Notes under the pieces: generated by a model | Databases searched by the model: none | Told to the model about the DNA's origin: nothing | Seen by the model: the letters and a program-made list of their open reading frames with translations, nothing else | Shown: one piece after another, positions 24,941 through 34,293 of the stretch | How the letters are laid out: each line of letters begins with the position of its first letter | Numbering within the stretch: position 1 is the stretch's first letter | Assembly (NCBI GenBank): GCA_024636295.1 | Contig: JAGXHI010000066.1 | Coordinates: 1 to 64,000, forward strand | Reading direction: 5' to 3' | DNA: 64,000 nt | DNA from: Desulfuromonadales bacterium | GTDB taxonomy: Bacteria; Desulfobacterota; Desulfuromonadia; Desulfuromonadales; JAGXHI01 | Translations under genes and position numbers: made by a program

Positions 24941-25969
24941 ATGTCCACCGATTACACGTTTCTGAAGGCTTGCCGCGGCGAGCAGACCGATTTCACCCCC
25001 GTGTGGCTGATGCGCCAGGCCGGTCGTTATCTTCCCCAGTACATGGAAGTCCGCCGGAAGGTCTCCTTTCTGGAGCTGTGCAAGACGCCGGAGCTTGCCG
25101 CCGAGGTGACCATTCAGCCGATCGATTTCCTGGGGGCCGACGCCGCCATCCTCTTCTCCGATATCCTGACTCCCGTGGAGCCGATGGGCCTCAAGCTCGA
25201 CTTCGTTCCCGGCCCGGTGTTTGAAAATCCCGTCCGCACCGAGGCGGACGTCGAGGCGCTGCGGATTCCGGTCATGGAAGAGGACGTCCCCTATGTCATG
25301 GAAACGATCCGGATCCTGCGTCGCGAATTCGAAGGGCGCGTTCCCCTGATCGGGTTCGCCGGCGCTCCCTTCACCCTGGCCTGCTACATGGTGGAGGGAA
25401 AGGGGAGCAAGGACTTCGCCCAGATCAAGCGCATGATGTACGGCGCCCCCGACCTTTACGCCGCCCTGATGGAGAAGATCACCGAGATGGACCGTCTCTA
25501 TCTCAACGCGCAGATCGCCGCGGGTGCGCAGGCGGTTCAGATCTTCGACACCTGGGGAGGGATTGTTTCGCCTCTCGATTACGAGCGCTATATCCTCCCC
25601 TATACGAAAAAGCTCATCGCCGGTCTCGACCGAACGAATGTTCCGGTCATCCACTTTGTCAAAGGCTCCGGCACCATGCTTGAGAAAGTCAGGGAGGCCG
25701 GCAGCGATGTAGTCGGGCTCGACTGGCATATCGGTCTGGGCGCAGCGCGGGATATCCTTGGTCCGGAGATCGCCGTCCAGGGGAATCTCGATCCCACGAT
25801 TCTGTACGCCCCCAGGGAGCACATCGAGACCGAGGTGAAGCGGATCCTGGACGAGAACGCCGGACGCCCCGGCCACATCTTCAATCTTGGCCACGGCATC
25901 CTGCCGACGGTCGATCCCGAGCATGCGAAATTCATGGTGGAATGCGTACATCGATCAAGTCGTAAATGA
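24941..25969 (+). CDS. hemE: Uroporphyrinogen decarboxylase
   Basis: This 342-residue cytoplasmic enzyme converts uroporphyrinogen III to coproporphyrinogen III. Family motifs include PVWLMRQAGRYLPQYMEVR (substrate-binding Arg residues), the Asp in LFSDILTPVEPMG, FAGAPFTLACYMVEG, FDTWGG and the C-terminal FNLGHGILPTVDPEH. GGAGGAATCAGATAA is an ideal ribosome site. It is followed by hemH after 55 nt that contain a GC-rich hairpin (25991-26012). Confidence 0.95.
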   Translation: MSTDYTFLKACRGEQTDFTPVWLMRQAGRYLPQYMEVRRKVSFLELCKTPELAAEVTIQPIDFLGADAAILFSDILTPVEPMGLKLDFVPGPVFENPVRTEADVEALRIPVMEEDVPYVMETIRILRREFEGRVPLIGFAGAPFTLACYMVEGKGSKDFAQIKRMMYGAPDLYAALMEKITEMDRLYLNAQIAAGAQAVQIFDTWGGIVSPLDYERYILPYTKKLIAGLDRTNVPVIHFVKGSGTMLEKVREAGSDVVGLDWHIGLGAARDILGPEIAVQGNLDPTILYAPREHIETEVKRILDENAGRPGHIFNLGHGILPTVDPEHAKFMVECVHRSSRK

Positions 25970-25990
25970 TTGGAAAAACATCCGACGGCG

Positions 25991-26012
25991 GGGGCACGGA
26001 GCGCCGTGCCCC
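25991..26012 (+). repeat. GC-rich palindrome between hemE and hemH
   Basis: Perfect 9-bp arms (GGGGCACGG / CCGTGCCCC) with a 4-nt loop end 12 nt before the hemH start. It belongs to the style of short palindromes followed by CC(C)TAC/CTGC also seen at 24884-24908 and 31339-31358. Confidence 0.6.
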
Positions 26013-26024
26013 TGCAAGGTCAAA

Positions 26025-27008
26025 ATGATGGATCCCGATAGTCCTACCGGCCTTGTTCTGCTCAACATGGGCGGCCCCGATTCACTGGAGGCCGTCGAGC
26101 CCTTTCTGCTCAATCTCTTCTCCGACCGGGAGCTGATCCGCCTGCCGCTGGGCAGTTTGCTGCAGCGTCCTTTCGCCCGCGTCATCAGTCATTTTCGTTC
26201 CCGTCGGGTTCGGGAAAACTATCGGATGATCGGCGGCCGCTCGCCTCTGCCTGAATGGACATCGCGCCAGGCGGAAGGAATCGCCCGCAGGCTCGGCCCC
26301 GGGTTTCGGCCCTATGTGGCCATGCGTTACTGGACTCCCACCGCCGCAGAGGTGCTTCGCCGCATGGTCGATGACGGTGTGGAGCGGGCGGTGATCCTTT
26401 CGATGTATCCCCACTTCACCCGGGCGACCACCGGCAGCAGCATGAATGATTTCCGCCGGGCGGCTGAAAGGGAACATCCGCGGCTCCAGGTGATCGCCTC
26501 CATCAAGCAGTGGTATGACTGGCCGGGGTATCTGGATGCCCTGGCCGGAAAAGTCAAAGAGGGGCTTGACGGTTTTCCCGAGACAGTGCGAAAGAAGGTG
26601 CGCATCCTCTTCTCCGCCCATGCGCTGCCCCAGAGGTTCATCGATCGGGGAGATCCTTATCTCGAGCACGTTCTGAGTACGGTCAAGGGCGTGATGGCCC
26701 GGGTAGGAGATCGTCCCTGGCTCATCGGCTTTCAAAGCCGCAGCGGTCCCGTGAAGTGGATGGAACCCGATACCGTGCAGGTCCTGGATCAGCTGGCCGC
26801 CGACGGACATAAAGCGGTGCTGATGGTGCCCGTCTCCTTCGTATCCGACCATATCGAAACGCTTCACGAAATCGATCTGGAATATCGGGATCATGCCCGG
26901 CGCGTCGGCATGGAACATTTCCGCAGGACTCCCTCCCTGAACGACGATCCCGCCTTTCTGGATGCACTCGCCGATCTGGTGAAGAAGAACCTGCAGGAGG
27001 AAGAATGA
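26025..27008 (+). CDS. hemH: Ferrochelatase
   Basis: This 327-residue chelatase begins GLVLLNMGGPDSLEAVEPFLLNLFSD. The metal-site His is in LFSAHALPQRFIDRGDPY, and the conserved Glu is in FVSDHIETLHEIDLEY. It inserts Fe2+ into protoporphyrin IX or coproporphyrin III; the two classes cannot be told apart here. Two adjacent ATG codons are possible (26025 and 26028), with AAGG upstream. It overlaps the following small gene by 4 nt. No protoporphyrinogen oxidase gene follows, although one does in many related bacteria. Confidence 0.93.
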   Translation: MMDPDSPTGLVLLNMGGPDSLEAVEPFLLNLFSDRELIRLPLGSLLQRPFARVISHFRSRRVRENYRMIGGRSPLPEWTSRQAEGIARRLGPGFRPYVAMRYWTPTAAEVLRRMVDDGVERAVILSMYPHFTRATTGSSMNDFRRAAEREHPRLQVIASIKQWYDWPGYLDALAGKVKEGLDGFPETVRKKVRILFSAHALPQRFIDRGDPYLEHVLSTVKGVMARVGDRPWLIGFQSRSGPVKWMEPDTVQVLDQLAADGHKAVLMVPVSFVSDHIETLHEIDLEYRDHARRVGMEHFRRTPSLNDDPAFLDALADLVKKNLQEEE

Positions 27009-27187
27009 GAGCCTGCCGCATCTGTGGAGAGATTTTCGACCCCGAGTTGGAATCCCGGGATCCGGAAGTCATCGCCGGGGAAATCATGGCAAAAGAAGTC
27101 TGGGGAGATGCTGGAGAGCTATGTCCCCGCTGCCTCGCTGCCCGAGGCCGACTGGGGATGATGTACTGCCCGGAGTTCCATTCGTGA
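27005..27187 (+). CDS. Small CxxC/CxxC protein coupled to hemH
   Basis: This 60-residue protein has CRIC (residues 4-7), CPRC (40-43) and a further Cys near the end, suggesting a small zinc ribbon or metal-binding knuckle. Its ATG overlaps the hemH stop (ATGA), and the coding sequence continues without a gap. I do not recognise the family. Coupling to ferrochelatase hints at a role linked to haem synthesis, but nothing in the sequence proves it. Confidence 0.65.
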   Translation: MRACRICGEIFDPELESRDPEVIAGEIMAKEVWGDAGELCPRCLAARGRLGMMYCPEFHS

Positions 27188-27583
27188 AAAATCGTAAAAG
27201 TCGTCATTTGTCCCTGGTCATTGGTGAAAAGCGCACCCCAGGTGAATGGAACGCGGAAAAGTCTGAAAGGCACTGATCAAATCGGATTAAAACAAAGACA
27301 ATGTGTTTTTAGATCATATCTTTATCCGCATTTATCCGATTTTATCCGTGTTCAAATAAAAAGATTTTGTTTTTCTCAATGCTTTATCTGAGAGAAGCGA
27401 ATGGGTGGTGAAAGCCAAGGTAACCAGTGATCCTTGAGCGGTAAGCGGAAAATTTTGATGAGAAACTGATCAGCCCCGGATGAACGCTGATTTCCACAGG
27501 TAAAAACCTCCAACAGAAAAAAACAGTCTCCTGATCTGCTCCGCGTACTCGAGTGAGCGGAGAGAGCGGGCGGTAAGGCATTC
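27188..27583. repeat. Gap with C- and D-type modules before polA
   Basis: C-type modules occur as a forward/reverse pair (27270-27295 and 27322-27355), with degraded inverted D modules (27385-27420 and 27550-27572). The D remnant runs up to the polA ribosome site. No gene is supported. Confidence 0.5.
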
Positions 27584-30259
27584 ATGACCGAACAGCCGCA
27601 GAAAATATACCTGATCGACGGCTCCAGCTACATCTACCGGGCGTATTTCGCCATCCGGCATCTTTCCAATTCCAGGGGATCAGCCACCAACGCCGTTTAT
27701 GGTTTCACGAACATGCTTCTCAAGGTGATCCGTGAGCAAAACCCCGATCATCTTGCAGTGGTCTTCGATGCCCGCGGGCCTACTTTCCGCAGCGAGATCT
27801 ACCCCGAATACAAGGCCAACCGTGCGGCAATGCCTGACGACCTGAGGCCGCAGATTCCCATTATCAAGGAGATCGTCAGCGCCTTTCGTATGCCGGTGAT
27901 CGAAAAGCAAGGGTTCGAGGCCGACGATATCATCGCCACTCTGGTCCGCCGATTTGAAAGCCGGGGCATGCAGGTGGTCGTGGTGACAGGCGACAAGGAT
28001 CTCATGCAGATCGTCGGGCCTCATGTCTGGCTGCTGGATACCATGCGGGATAAGATTTCCGGACCCGAGGAGGTCATGGAGCGCTTCGGGGGACCTCCGG
28101 AAAAAGTTGCGGATGTGCTCGCCCTGGCCGGTGATACCTCGGACAATATTCCGGGAGTGCCTGGAATCGGGGAGAAAACGGGCCGCGAGCTCATTGCGGA
28201 ATTCGGCTCCCTGGAGAACCTGCTGGCCAACGTGGACAAAGTCAAGGGGTCGAAGCGCCGAGAGAACCTGCGGACTTTCGCCGATCAGGCTCTGCTGTCA
28301 CGCCGGCTGATCCGGCTGGATGAACAGGTGCCCCTGGATGTGGACTATGAGGACTTTCGGTTGACTGAACCGGACAGGCAGGCCCTGACCAGTCTCTTCA
28401 AGGATCTGGAATTCCACAAGCTCGTTCAGGAGTTTTCCGCCGACGCTCGAACGACGGGGGAAGGGTACAAGTGCGTGCTCACGGAGGAGGATTTCGAGGC
28501 GCTGATTCGCGATCTGGAGCAAGCGGAACGCATCTGTTTCGATACGGAAACGAACAGTCTGAATGCAGTCAGGGCCGACCTGGTGGGAATTTCCTTTGCG
28601 GTGCGGCCGGATGAAGCCTGGTACGTCCCGATAGGGCATGAGTATGAGGGAGCGCCCCGGCAACTCGAACGAAACCGGGTTCTTGAGCGCCTGCGGCCGA
28701 TTCTGGAAAACCCGTCCGTACCCAAAACGGCCCAGAATCTCAAGTACGATCTTCTTGTCCTGCGGCGGGCCGGCATTTCGCTGAAGGGGGCGGATTTCGA
28801 TACCATGGTGGCGTCCTATCTCGCCAATCCCGCAGCCAAATCACACTCTCTGGACACTCTCGCGGCGGATATCCTCGGCCACCGAATGATCAGCTACAAG
28901 GACCTGACGGGAAACGGCAGGAACCAGATTCCGTTCATTGCGGTCGAATGCGAAAAAGCCGCGGTTTATTCCGCGGAAGATGCCGATATGACCCTGCGCC
29001 TCGTTGAGCCCCTTTCGGAGGGAATGCGCAAAACAGGGCAGGAGCGACTTTTCCGGGAAATCGAAATGCCGCTGGTCGAGGTGCTGACGGAAATGGAATG
29101 GACGGGCGTGCGCATCGATTCCGATTTTCTTCACGGACTCAGTCGGGAGATGGCGGTGAAACTGGATATCCTGGAGAAGGAAATCCATGAACTCTGCGGA
29201 GGCCCCTTCAATATCGGATCTCCCAAGCAGCTGGGGGATGTCCTTTTCGACAAGTTGAAGCTGGCCCGCGGCAAACGGACCAAGACCGGGTGGTCAACCG
29301 ACGTGGAGGTGCTGACCAACCTCGCAAAAGACCACGAGGTCTGCGCCAGGGTTCTCGACTACCGGTCCCTGGCCAAGCTGACCAGCACCTACACCGATAA
29401 TCTGCCACGACTGGTCAATCCTGAGACCGGGCGCATACACACCTCCTTCAATCAGGCCGTGACCGCCACCGGGCGTCTCTCCTCCAGTGAACCCAACCTT
29501 CAGAATATTCCGATCCGCACCGAGGAGGGGAGCAGAATTCGGGAGGCCTTCATTCCGGCCGAGGGCAATGTTCTGCTGTCGGCGGATTATTCCCAGGTGG
29601 AGCTCCGTATCCTGGGCCATCTGGCCGGTGAGCCGTCCTTAAGAGAAAGCTTCGCCAGCGGGGAGGATATTCACCGACGCACCGCCAGCGAGATTTTCGG
29701 GATTTTCCCGGAAATGGTCACCCCCGACATGCGCCGCCAGGCGAAGACGATCAATTTCGGCGTGCTCTACGGAATGAGCGCTTTTGGTCTGGCCAAAGAA
29801 CTCGGGATCGACAATCGAGAGGCTAAAGCCTTCATTGATCGGTATTTCGCCCGGTATCCCCATGTCCTGGAGTTCATCGAGGCGAAAAAGGCCGAGGCGC
29901 GGGAAAATCTCTTCGTCACCACTCTGCTTGGAAGGCGCTGCGCGGTTCCCGAAATTCACAGCCGCAATGCGGCCGTGCGGGGGTATGCCGAGCGCAATGC
30001 CGTGAATTACCCGATCCAGGGCTCCGCCGCCGATATCATAAAAAAGGCCATGATTCAGGTGCACCGGAGATTGCTCGCCGAAGGCTGCCGAGGGCGAATG
30101 GTTCTTCAGGTGCATGATGAACTGGTTCTCGATGTGCCGGAAGGGGAGGTGGAGAAAGTCGCCGAGATCGTCCGGGAGGAGATGGAAGGCGCCGTGCGGA
30201 TGACGGTTCCCCTCGGAGTCGAGATCGGAATCGGACCCAATTGGCGAAAAGCCCATTGA
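27584..30259 (+). CDS. polA: DNA polymerase I
   Basis: This 891-residue replication/repair polymerase is of full length. The 5'-3' exonuclease domain covers about 1-290 (YLIDGSSYIYRAYF; GDKDLMQIV; GIGEKTG). The 3'-5' proofreading domain (about 310-490) retains its DxE site in CFDTETNSL, so proofreading is probably active. The polymerase domain covers about 500-891, with LLSADYSQVELRILGHLAG, the O-helix RRQAKTINFGVLYGMS and the palm motif LQVHDELVLDVP. TAAGG lies 7 nt before the ATG. A GATGGCGTCGC-type repeat end abuts the stop codon. Confidence 0.97.
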   Translation: MTEQPQKIYLIDGSSYIYRAYFAIRHLSNSRGSATNAVYGFTNMLLKVIREQNPDHLAVVFDARGPTFRSEIYPEYKANRAAMPDDLRPQIPIIKEIVSAFRMPVIEKQGFEADDIIATLVRRFESRGMQVVVVTGDKDLMQIVGPHVWLLDTMRDKISGPEEVMERFGGPPEKVADVLALAGDTSDNIPGVPGIGEKTGRELIAEFGSLENLLANVDKVKGSKRRENLRTFADQALLSRRLIRLDEQVPLDVDYEDFRLTEPDRQALTSLFKDLEFHKLVQEFSADARTTGEGYKCVLTEEDFEALIRDLEQAERICFDTETNSLNAVRADLVGISFAVRPDEAWYVPIGHEYEGAPRQLERNRVLERLRPILENPSVPKTAQNLKYDLLVLRRAGISLKGADFDTMVASYLANPAAKSHSLDTLAADILGHRMISYKDLTGNGRNQIPFIAVECEKAAVYSAEDADMTLRLVEPLSEGMRKTGQERLFREIEMPLVEVLTEMEWTGVRIDSDFLHGLSREMAVKLDILEKEIHELCGGPFNIGSPKQLGDVLFDKLKLARGKRTKTGWSTDVEVLTNLAKDHEVCARVLDYRSLAKLTSTYTDNLPRLVNPETGRIHTSFNQAVTATGRLSSSEPNLQNIPIRTEEGSRIREAFIPAEGNVLLSADYSQVELRILGHLAGEPSLRESFASGEDIHRRTASEIFGIFPEMVTPDMRRQAKTINFGVLYGMSAFGLAKELGIDNREAKAFIDRYFARYPHVLEFIEAKKAEARENLFVTTLLGRRCAVPEIHSRNAAVRGYAERNAVNYPIQGSAADIIKKAMIQVHRRLLAEGCRGRMVLQVHDELVLDVPEGEVEKVAEIVREEMEGAVRMTVPLGVEIGIGPNWRKAH

Positions 30260-30277
30260 TGATGGCGTCGCAAAAAA
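30260..30277. repeat. GATGGCGTCGCAAAAA repeat end
   Basis: This short sequence directly after the polA stop is the inverted counterpart of the repeat end at about 15535-15552 and resembles 37551-37562. It is probably a remnant of a dispersed repeat. Confidence 0.4.
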
Positions 30278-30466
30278 TCTGTTTTTCAGAATCTCGACAT
30301 ATGAAATCAGATCTGGCGGGACGAAATTTTTGCCGAGCCATCCGCCGTGCAGGGCCCTCTATCCCGCGATGGATTGTTTTTCCCATCGATACAAGATAAT
30401 ATAAACACAGTTTAATCGTGTCCGGGATCCGGATAAATTTAAATTTTCGATATCGGGAGGAGAGTC

Positions 30467-31330
30467 ATGATCAGGGAAATCGGATTTATCGGGCTGGGAA
30501 CGGTCGGCAGGCATATGGCCACTCATCTGACCCGGGGTGAATACAACCTGACGGTCTATGACCGCGATCCCCAGGCGATCGAAAAACTGAAGGCGAGGGG
30601 TGCACGGATCGCCTCCACGCCCATGGAAGCCGCCAAAAACAAGGATATGGTGATCGTGATCCTGCCCGAGAGGGAGGAATGGGAGGCGGCTCTGGCAGGG
30701 GGAGAGGGTTTTCTTTCCGGAATTTCAGCCGGTTCCATCCTGGTGGACATGAGCACTCATTCCCTGGAGACGACAACGGAGCTGGCTGAAGAGGCGGCGG
30801 AGAGGAAAATTCCCTTTCTGGAGGCTCCCGTGTGGGGGACGCGGGAACATGCCATCAATGCTCTTTTGACCGTGTTGGTGGGGGGAGATCCCACGCTTCT
30901 TGAACGCTGCCGTGAGGTATTTTCCCATTTCGGTTTGAACATCATCCACGTGGGGGAAGTCGGAGACGCCACCCGCATGAAATACGTGGTCAACATGGTG
31001 CAGGCGGGAATGATGGCGGCGTTGGCGGAAGGGCTGGTCCTCGGAAACAAATTCGGATTCCAGGCGGAGAAAGTTCTGGAGGTTCTCGATTCCGGCGGCT
31101 CCGGGTCGCCACTTTTCAACATCAAAGGGCGTTCAGTCTCCCGGGGGGATTTCTCCCGCAATATGGCGCTCAAATATGTGCACGATCTCCTGGAGACGAC
31201 TCGTCGAGTGGCCGAAGAAAACGGCCTGGAACTTCCGGCGGCCGAGGCGGTTTTTCAGATCTACGAAAAGGCGATGCAGGAGGGCAGGGGGGAAGAGGAC
31301 TTTTCGGCGATTTTCAAGGTTTTGAGCTGA
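30467..31330 (+). CDS. NAD(P)-binding beta-hydroxyacid dehydrogenase
   Basis: This 287-residue enzyme is of the 3-hydroxyisobutyrate dehydrogenase/GLYR1 superfamily. It has the Rossmann motif GFIGLGTVGRHMATHL, a substrate-binding region LEAPVWGTREHA and the catalytic Lys in GDATRMKYVVNM (about residue 168). GLYR-type enzymes often reduce glyoxylate or succinic semialdehyde; the family glycine-rich signature near residue 120 is changed here to VWGT, so the substrate is open. GGGAGGAGA is ideally spaced before the ATG. It is a single-gene unit ending at a strong bidirectional terminator. Confidence 0.85.
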   Translation: MIREIGFIGLGTVGRHMATHLTRGEYNLTVYDRDPQAIEKLKARGARIASTPMEAAKNKDMVIVILPEREEWEAALAGGEGFLSGISAGSILVDMSTHSLETTTELAEEAAERKIPFLEAPVWGTREHAINALLTVLVGGDPTLLERCREVFSHFGLNIIHVGEVGDATRMKYVVNMVQAGMMAALAEGLVLGNKFGFQAEKVLEVLDSGGSGSPLFNIKGRSVSRGDFSRNMALKYVHDLLETTRRVAEENGLELPAAEAVFQIYEKAMQEGRGEEDFSAIFKVLS

Positions 31331-31338
31331 ACTATACA

Positions 31339-31358
31339 GGGCGCAGCATGCTGCGCCC
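31339..31358. repeat. Perfect 20-bp palindrome with CTAC tail
   Basis: A self-complementary GGGCGCAGCA / TGCTGCGCCC is followed by CTACAC. It immediately precedes the bidirectional terminator and belongs to the same style of short palindromes as 24884-24908 and 25991-26012. Confidence 0.55.
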
Positions 31359-31360
31359 CT

Positions 31361-31409
31361 ACACGACGAAAAAGGGCCGTCCCTGTGGGACGGCCCTTTT
31401 TCGTCGTGT
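31361..31409. terminator. Bidirectional intrinsic terminator
   Basis: A perfect 23-bp stem (31361-31383 with 31387-31409) and a 3-nt loop contain AAAAAGGGCCGTCCC / GGGACGGCCCTTTTT. It serves the convergent dehydrogenase (plus) and ppdK (minus) genes. Confidence 0.9.
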
Positions 31410-31419
31410 ATTCCTTTGA

Positions 31420-34089
31420 TCAGAGCTTTCCCTGCTCTTCCAGAAGCGCCGCGTGTGCGGCGGCGAGTCGTGCGATGGGCACGCGAAAGGGAGAGCAGGA
31501 GACATAGTCCAGCCCGATCTTGTGGCAGAAGATGACGCTGGAAGGCTCGCCGCCGTGCTCTCCGCAGATTCCGAGCTTGATGGCGGGGCGCGTCTGGCGA
31601 CCTTTTTCGCAGCCGATCCGCACCAGCTCTCCCACGCCCTTCTGGTCGAGCGCGACGAAAGGATCGACAGGGAAGATCTCCCGTTCCACATAATACGGGA
31701 GGAACTTGCCTGCGTCATCCCTGGAGAGACCATAGGTGGTCTGAGTGAGATCGTTCGTTCCGAACGAGAAAAATTGTGCGTGCTTTGCCACCTCATCCGC
31801 AGTCAGAGCTGCCCGGGGCAGTTCGATCATGGTGCCGATGAGATAGGTGACCGGTACGCCATATTCCTCGATGACTCCATCGGCGACCCGGACGGCGTTG
31901 GACCGCAGGATCTTGAGCTCGGTGGCCTCGCCCACAAGGGGAATCATGATCTCCGGGACGATTTCGAATCCTTCTTCCTTCACCAGTTCGCAGGCCGCTT
32001 CCATGATAGCCTGGACCTGCATGTCGTAGATTTCCGGGAAGGTGATCCCGAGGCGGCAACCGCGATGCCCCAGCATGGGATTGAATTCGTGGAGAGAGTC
32101 CACCTTGTTTTTCAGGGTCTGAGGCGTGACTTTCATGATCCTGGCAAGCTCATCGAGTTCCTTCTCACCATGGGGAACGAACTCGTGCAGGGGCGGGTCG
32201 AGAAGGCGGATCGTTACCGGGAGGCCCTTCATCTCCCGGAAGATGCCGAGGAAATCTTCCTTCTGCATGGGAAGAATTTTGCTCAGGGCGCGCTTTCGAC
32301 CTTCCTTGTCCTCGGCGAGGATCATCTCCCGCACCGCCATGATGCGATCACCCTCGAAGAACATATGTTCCGTGCGGCACAGGCCGATCCCCTCAGCGCC
32401 GAACTTGCGGGCGACGGCGGAATCATGCGGGGTATCGGCATTGGTGCGTACTTTGAGTCTCCGGAACTTGTCGACCCAGCTCATGATCCGGGCAAAGTCA
32501 CCGGTCATTTCAGTCTGAACGGTGGGAACCGCGCCTTTCATGACTTCGCCGGTAGAGCCATCCAGGGTTATGGTGTCCCCTTTTTTGATGACGAGACCGC
32601 CGGCTGTGAACTGCTGCGCCTTGTAATCCACCTTGATGTCGCTGCATCCGGCCACGCAGCATTTGCCCATTCCTCGGGCAACGACGGCGGCATGGGAGGT
32701 CATTCCCCCGCGGGCGGTGAGGATCCCCTGGGCGGCATGCATCCCGTGGATGTCCTCGGGGCTGGTTTCCACGCGCACCAGGATGACTTTCAGGCCGAGC
32801 CGAGCAGCTTCCTCGGCTTCATCGGCGGTGAATACCACCTCTCCGCCGGCAGCTCCGGGAGAAGCGGGAAGGCCTTTTGCGATGACGTCTCTTTTGGCGG
32901 TGGGATCAAGAGAAGGATGCAGAAGCTGGTCGAGCTGCTGGGGTTCAACCCTGAGGACCGCCTCCTTCTCCGTAATCAGGCCTTCCTTCACCATGTCCAC
33001 CGCGATCTTGATCGCCGCGCTGGCGGTTCGCTTGCCGTTTCGGGTCTGGAGCATGTAGAGCTTGCCCGTTTCGATGGTGAATTCGATATCCTGCATGTCC
33101 CGGTAGTGCTTTTCCAGGGTTTCCTGGATCTTCACCAACTGCTTATAGCTCTCGGGCATCACCTCCTCGAGGGAGGTGTTCGGGACGGCGGCTCTTTCCT
33201 TGCGGATCGGCTGAGGAGTCCGGATGCCCGCCACGACGTCCTCGCCCTGGGCGTTGACCAGGAACTCACCATAGAAAAGATGTTCGCCGGTGGAAGGATT
33301 ACGGGTGAAGGCGACCCCGGTGGCGCAGTCATTGCCCATGTTTCCAAAGACCATGGACTGGATGTTGACCGCCGTTCCCCATTCAGCAGGAATGTTGTTG
33401 AGCTTTCGATAGGTGATGGCCCGGGGGTTCATCCAGGAACCGAAAACGGCTCCGATCGCCCCCCAGAGCTGCTCCTGCGGGTCCTCGGGAAAATCCTTGC
33501 CCAACTCTTCCTTGAATTTATTCTTGAAGAGGTCCACCATCTCCTTCAGGTCCTCGGCCGCCAGTTCCGTGTCCTGGTGAACGCCGCGCTTTTCTTTCAT
33601 CTGTTCCAGGATATCTTCGAGAATTTCACCATCCATTCCCATGACCACGTTGGAATACATCTGAATGAACCGGCGATAGGAATCGTAGGCGAAGCGGGGA
33701 TCGCCGCTCAGCTCGATCATTCCCTGAACGGTCAGATCATTGAGTCCGAGATTGAGGACGGTGTCCATCATGCCGGGCATGGAGGCTCGGGCGCCCGAGC
33801 GGACGGATACGAGCAGGGGATTTTTCGAGTCGCCGAATCTCTTCCCCATGAGCGCCTCGACCTTCTCCAGGTTCTGGTCGACCTCTTCTTTCAGACCCTC
33901 GGGGTATTTGCGGTTGTTCTTGTAGAATTCGGTGCAGACCTCCGTGGTCATGGTGAACCCCGGGGGAACGGGCAGGCCGATCGAAGTCATCTCCGCCAGG
34001 TTGGCCCCCTTTCCTCCCAGCAGATTTTTCATGTCCCCTTTGCCCTCGGCTTTGCCTTCGCCGAAGAAGTACACGTACTTGGCAGCCAT
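31420..34089 (-). CDS. ppdK: Pyruvate, phosphate dikinase
   Basis: This 889-residue enzyme interconverts pyruvate + ATP + Pi with phosphoenolpyruvate + AMP + PPi. The N-terminal ATP-grasp domain begins [12 protein letters not shown] and [12 protein letters not shown]. The swivelling phosphohistidine domain has [21 protein letters not shown] (about residues 445-465). The C-terminal PEP/pyruvate barrel has the catalytic Cys in [25 protein letters not shown] before the internal ATG sets the start. It is downstream of glyQS on the same strand, an arrangement I associate with Geobacter-like genomes. In an acetate user it would feed gluconeogenesis. Confidence 0.96.
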   Translation of the reverse strand: MAAKYVYFFGEGKAEGKGDMKNLLGGKGANLAEMTSIGLPVPPGFTMTTEVCTEFYKNNRKYPEGLKEEVDQNLEKVEALMGKRFGDSKNPLLVSVRSGARASMPGMMDTVLNLGLNDLTVQGMIELSGDPRFAYDSYRRFIQMYSNVVMGMDGEILEDILEQMKEKRGVHQDTELAAEDLKEMVDLFKNKFKEELGKDFPEDPQEQLWGAIGAVFGSWMNPRAITYRKLNNIPAEWGTAVNIQSMVFGNMGNDCATGVAFTRNPSTGEHLFYGEFLVNAQGEDVVAGIRTPQPIRKERAAVPNTSLEEVMPESYKQLVKIQETLEKHYRDMQDIEFTIETGKLYMLQTRNGKRTASAAIKIAVDMVKEGLITEKEAVLRVEPQQLDQLLHPSLDPTAKRDVIAKGLPASPGAAGGEVVFTADEAEEAARLGLKVILVRVETSPEDIHGMHAAQGILTARGGMTSHAAVVARGMGKCCVAGCSDIKVDYKAQQFTAGGLVIKKGDTITLDGSTGEVMKGAVPTVQTEMTGDFARIMSWVDKFRRLKVRTNADTPHDSAVARKFGAEGIGLCRTEHMFFEGDRIMAVREMILAEDKEGRKRALSKILPMQKEDFLGIFREMKGLPVTIRLLDPPLHEFVPHGEKELDELARIMKVTPQTLKNKVDSLHEFNPMLGHRGCRLGITFPEIYDMQVQAIMEAACELVKEEGFEIVPEIMIPLVGEATELKILRSNAVRVADGVIEEYGVPVTYLIGTMIELPRAALTADEVAKHAQFFSFGTNDLTQTTYGLSRDDAGKFLPYYVEREIFPVDPFVALDQKGVGELVRIGCEKGRQTRPAIKLGICGEHGGEPSSVIFCHKIGLDYVSCSPFRVPIARLAAAHAALLEEQGKL

Positions 34090-34157
34090 CAATCTCCTCC
34101 TCGTTGGATGGTGTCGCATCCGGCAGACGGATGGACGTAAAGCGAATTTCTATTAAT

Positions 34158-34215
34158 GGAAAAGCGCAATTTTCGCAAGGTCAAGAAAATCAGATTTGCG
34201 CGGATATTTGGCCGC
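34158..34215 (-). repeat. Decayed foldback-element fragment
   Basis: The segment 'gcgcaattttcgcaaggtc' and the following 'gatttgcgcggatatttggc' match one arm of the ~143-bp foldback element, in the orientation of copy 4, but the ends are lost. Confidence 0.4.
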
Positions 34216-34293
34216 ACAAGCTAAGCTCCAAGTTTGAAACCAGGATTCCTGCCGGGATCATTGCTGATCCAGTTCAGTATATCGGGTTTTTCG

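Noticed and set aside
31453..34140. An 895-codon open frame antisense to ppdK
   Set aside because: It mirrors ppdK over its full length, has no family motifs and is explained by GC-rich codon bias; ppdK carries all catalytic motifs.
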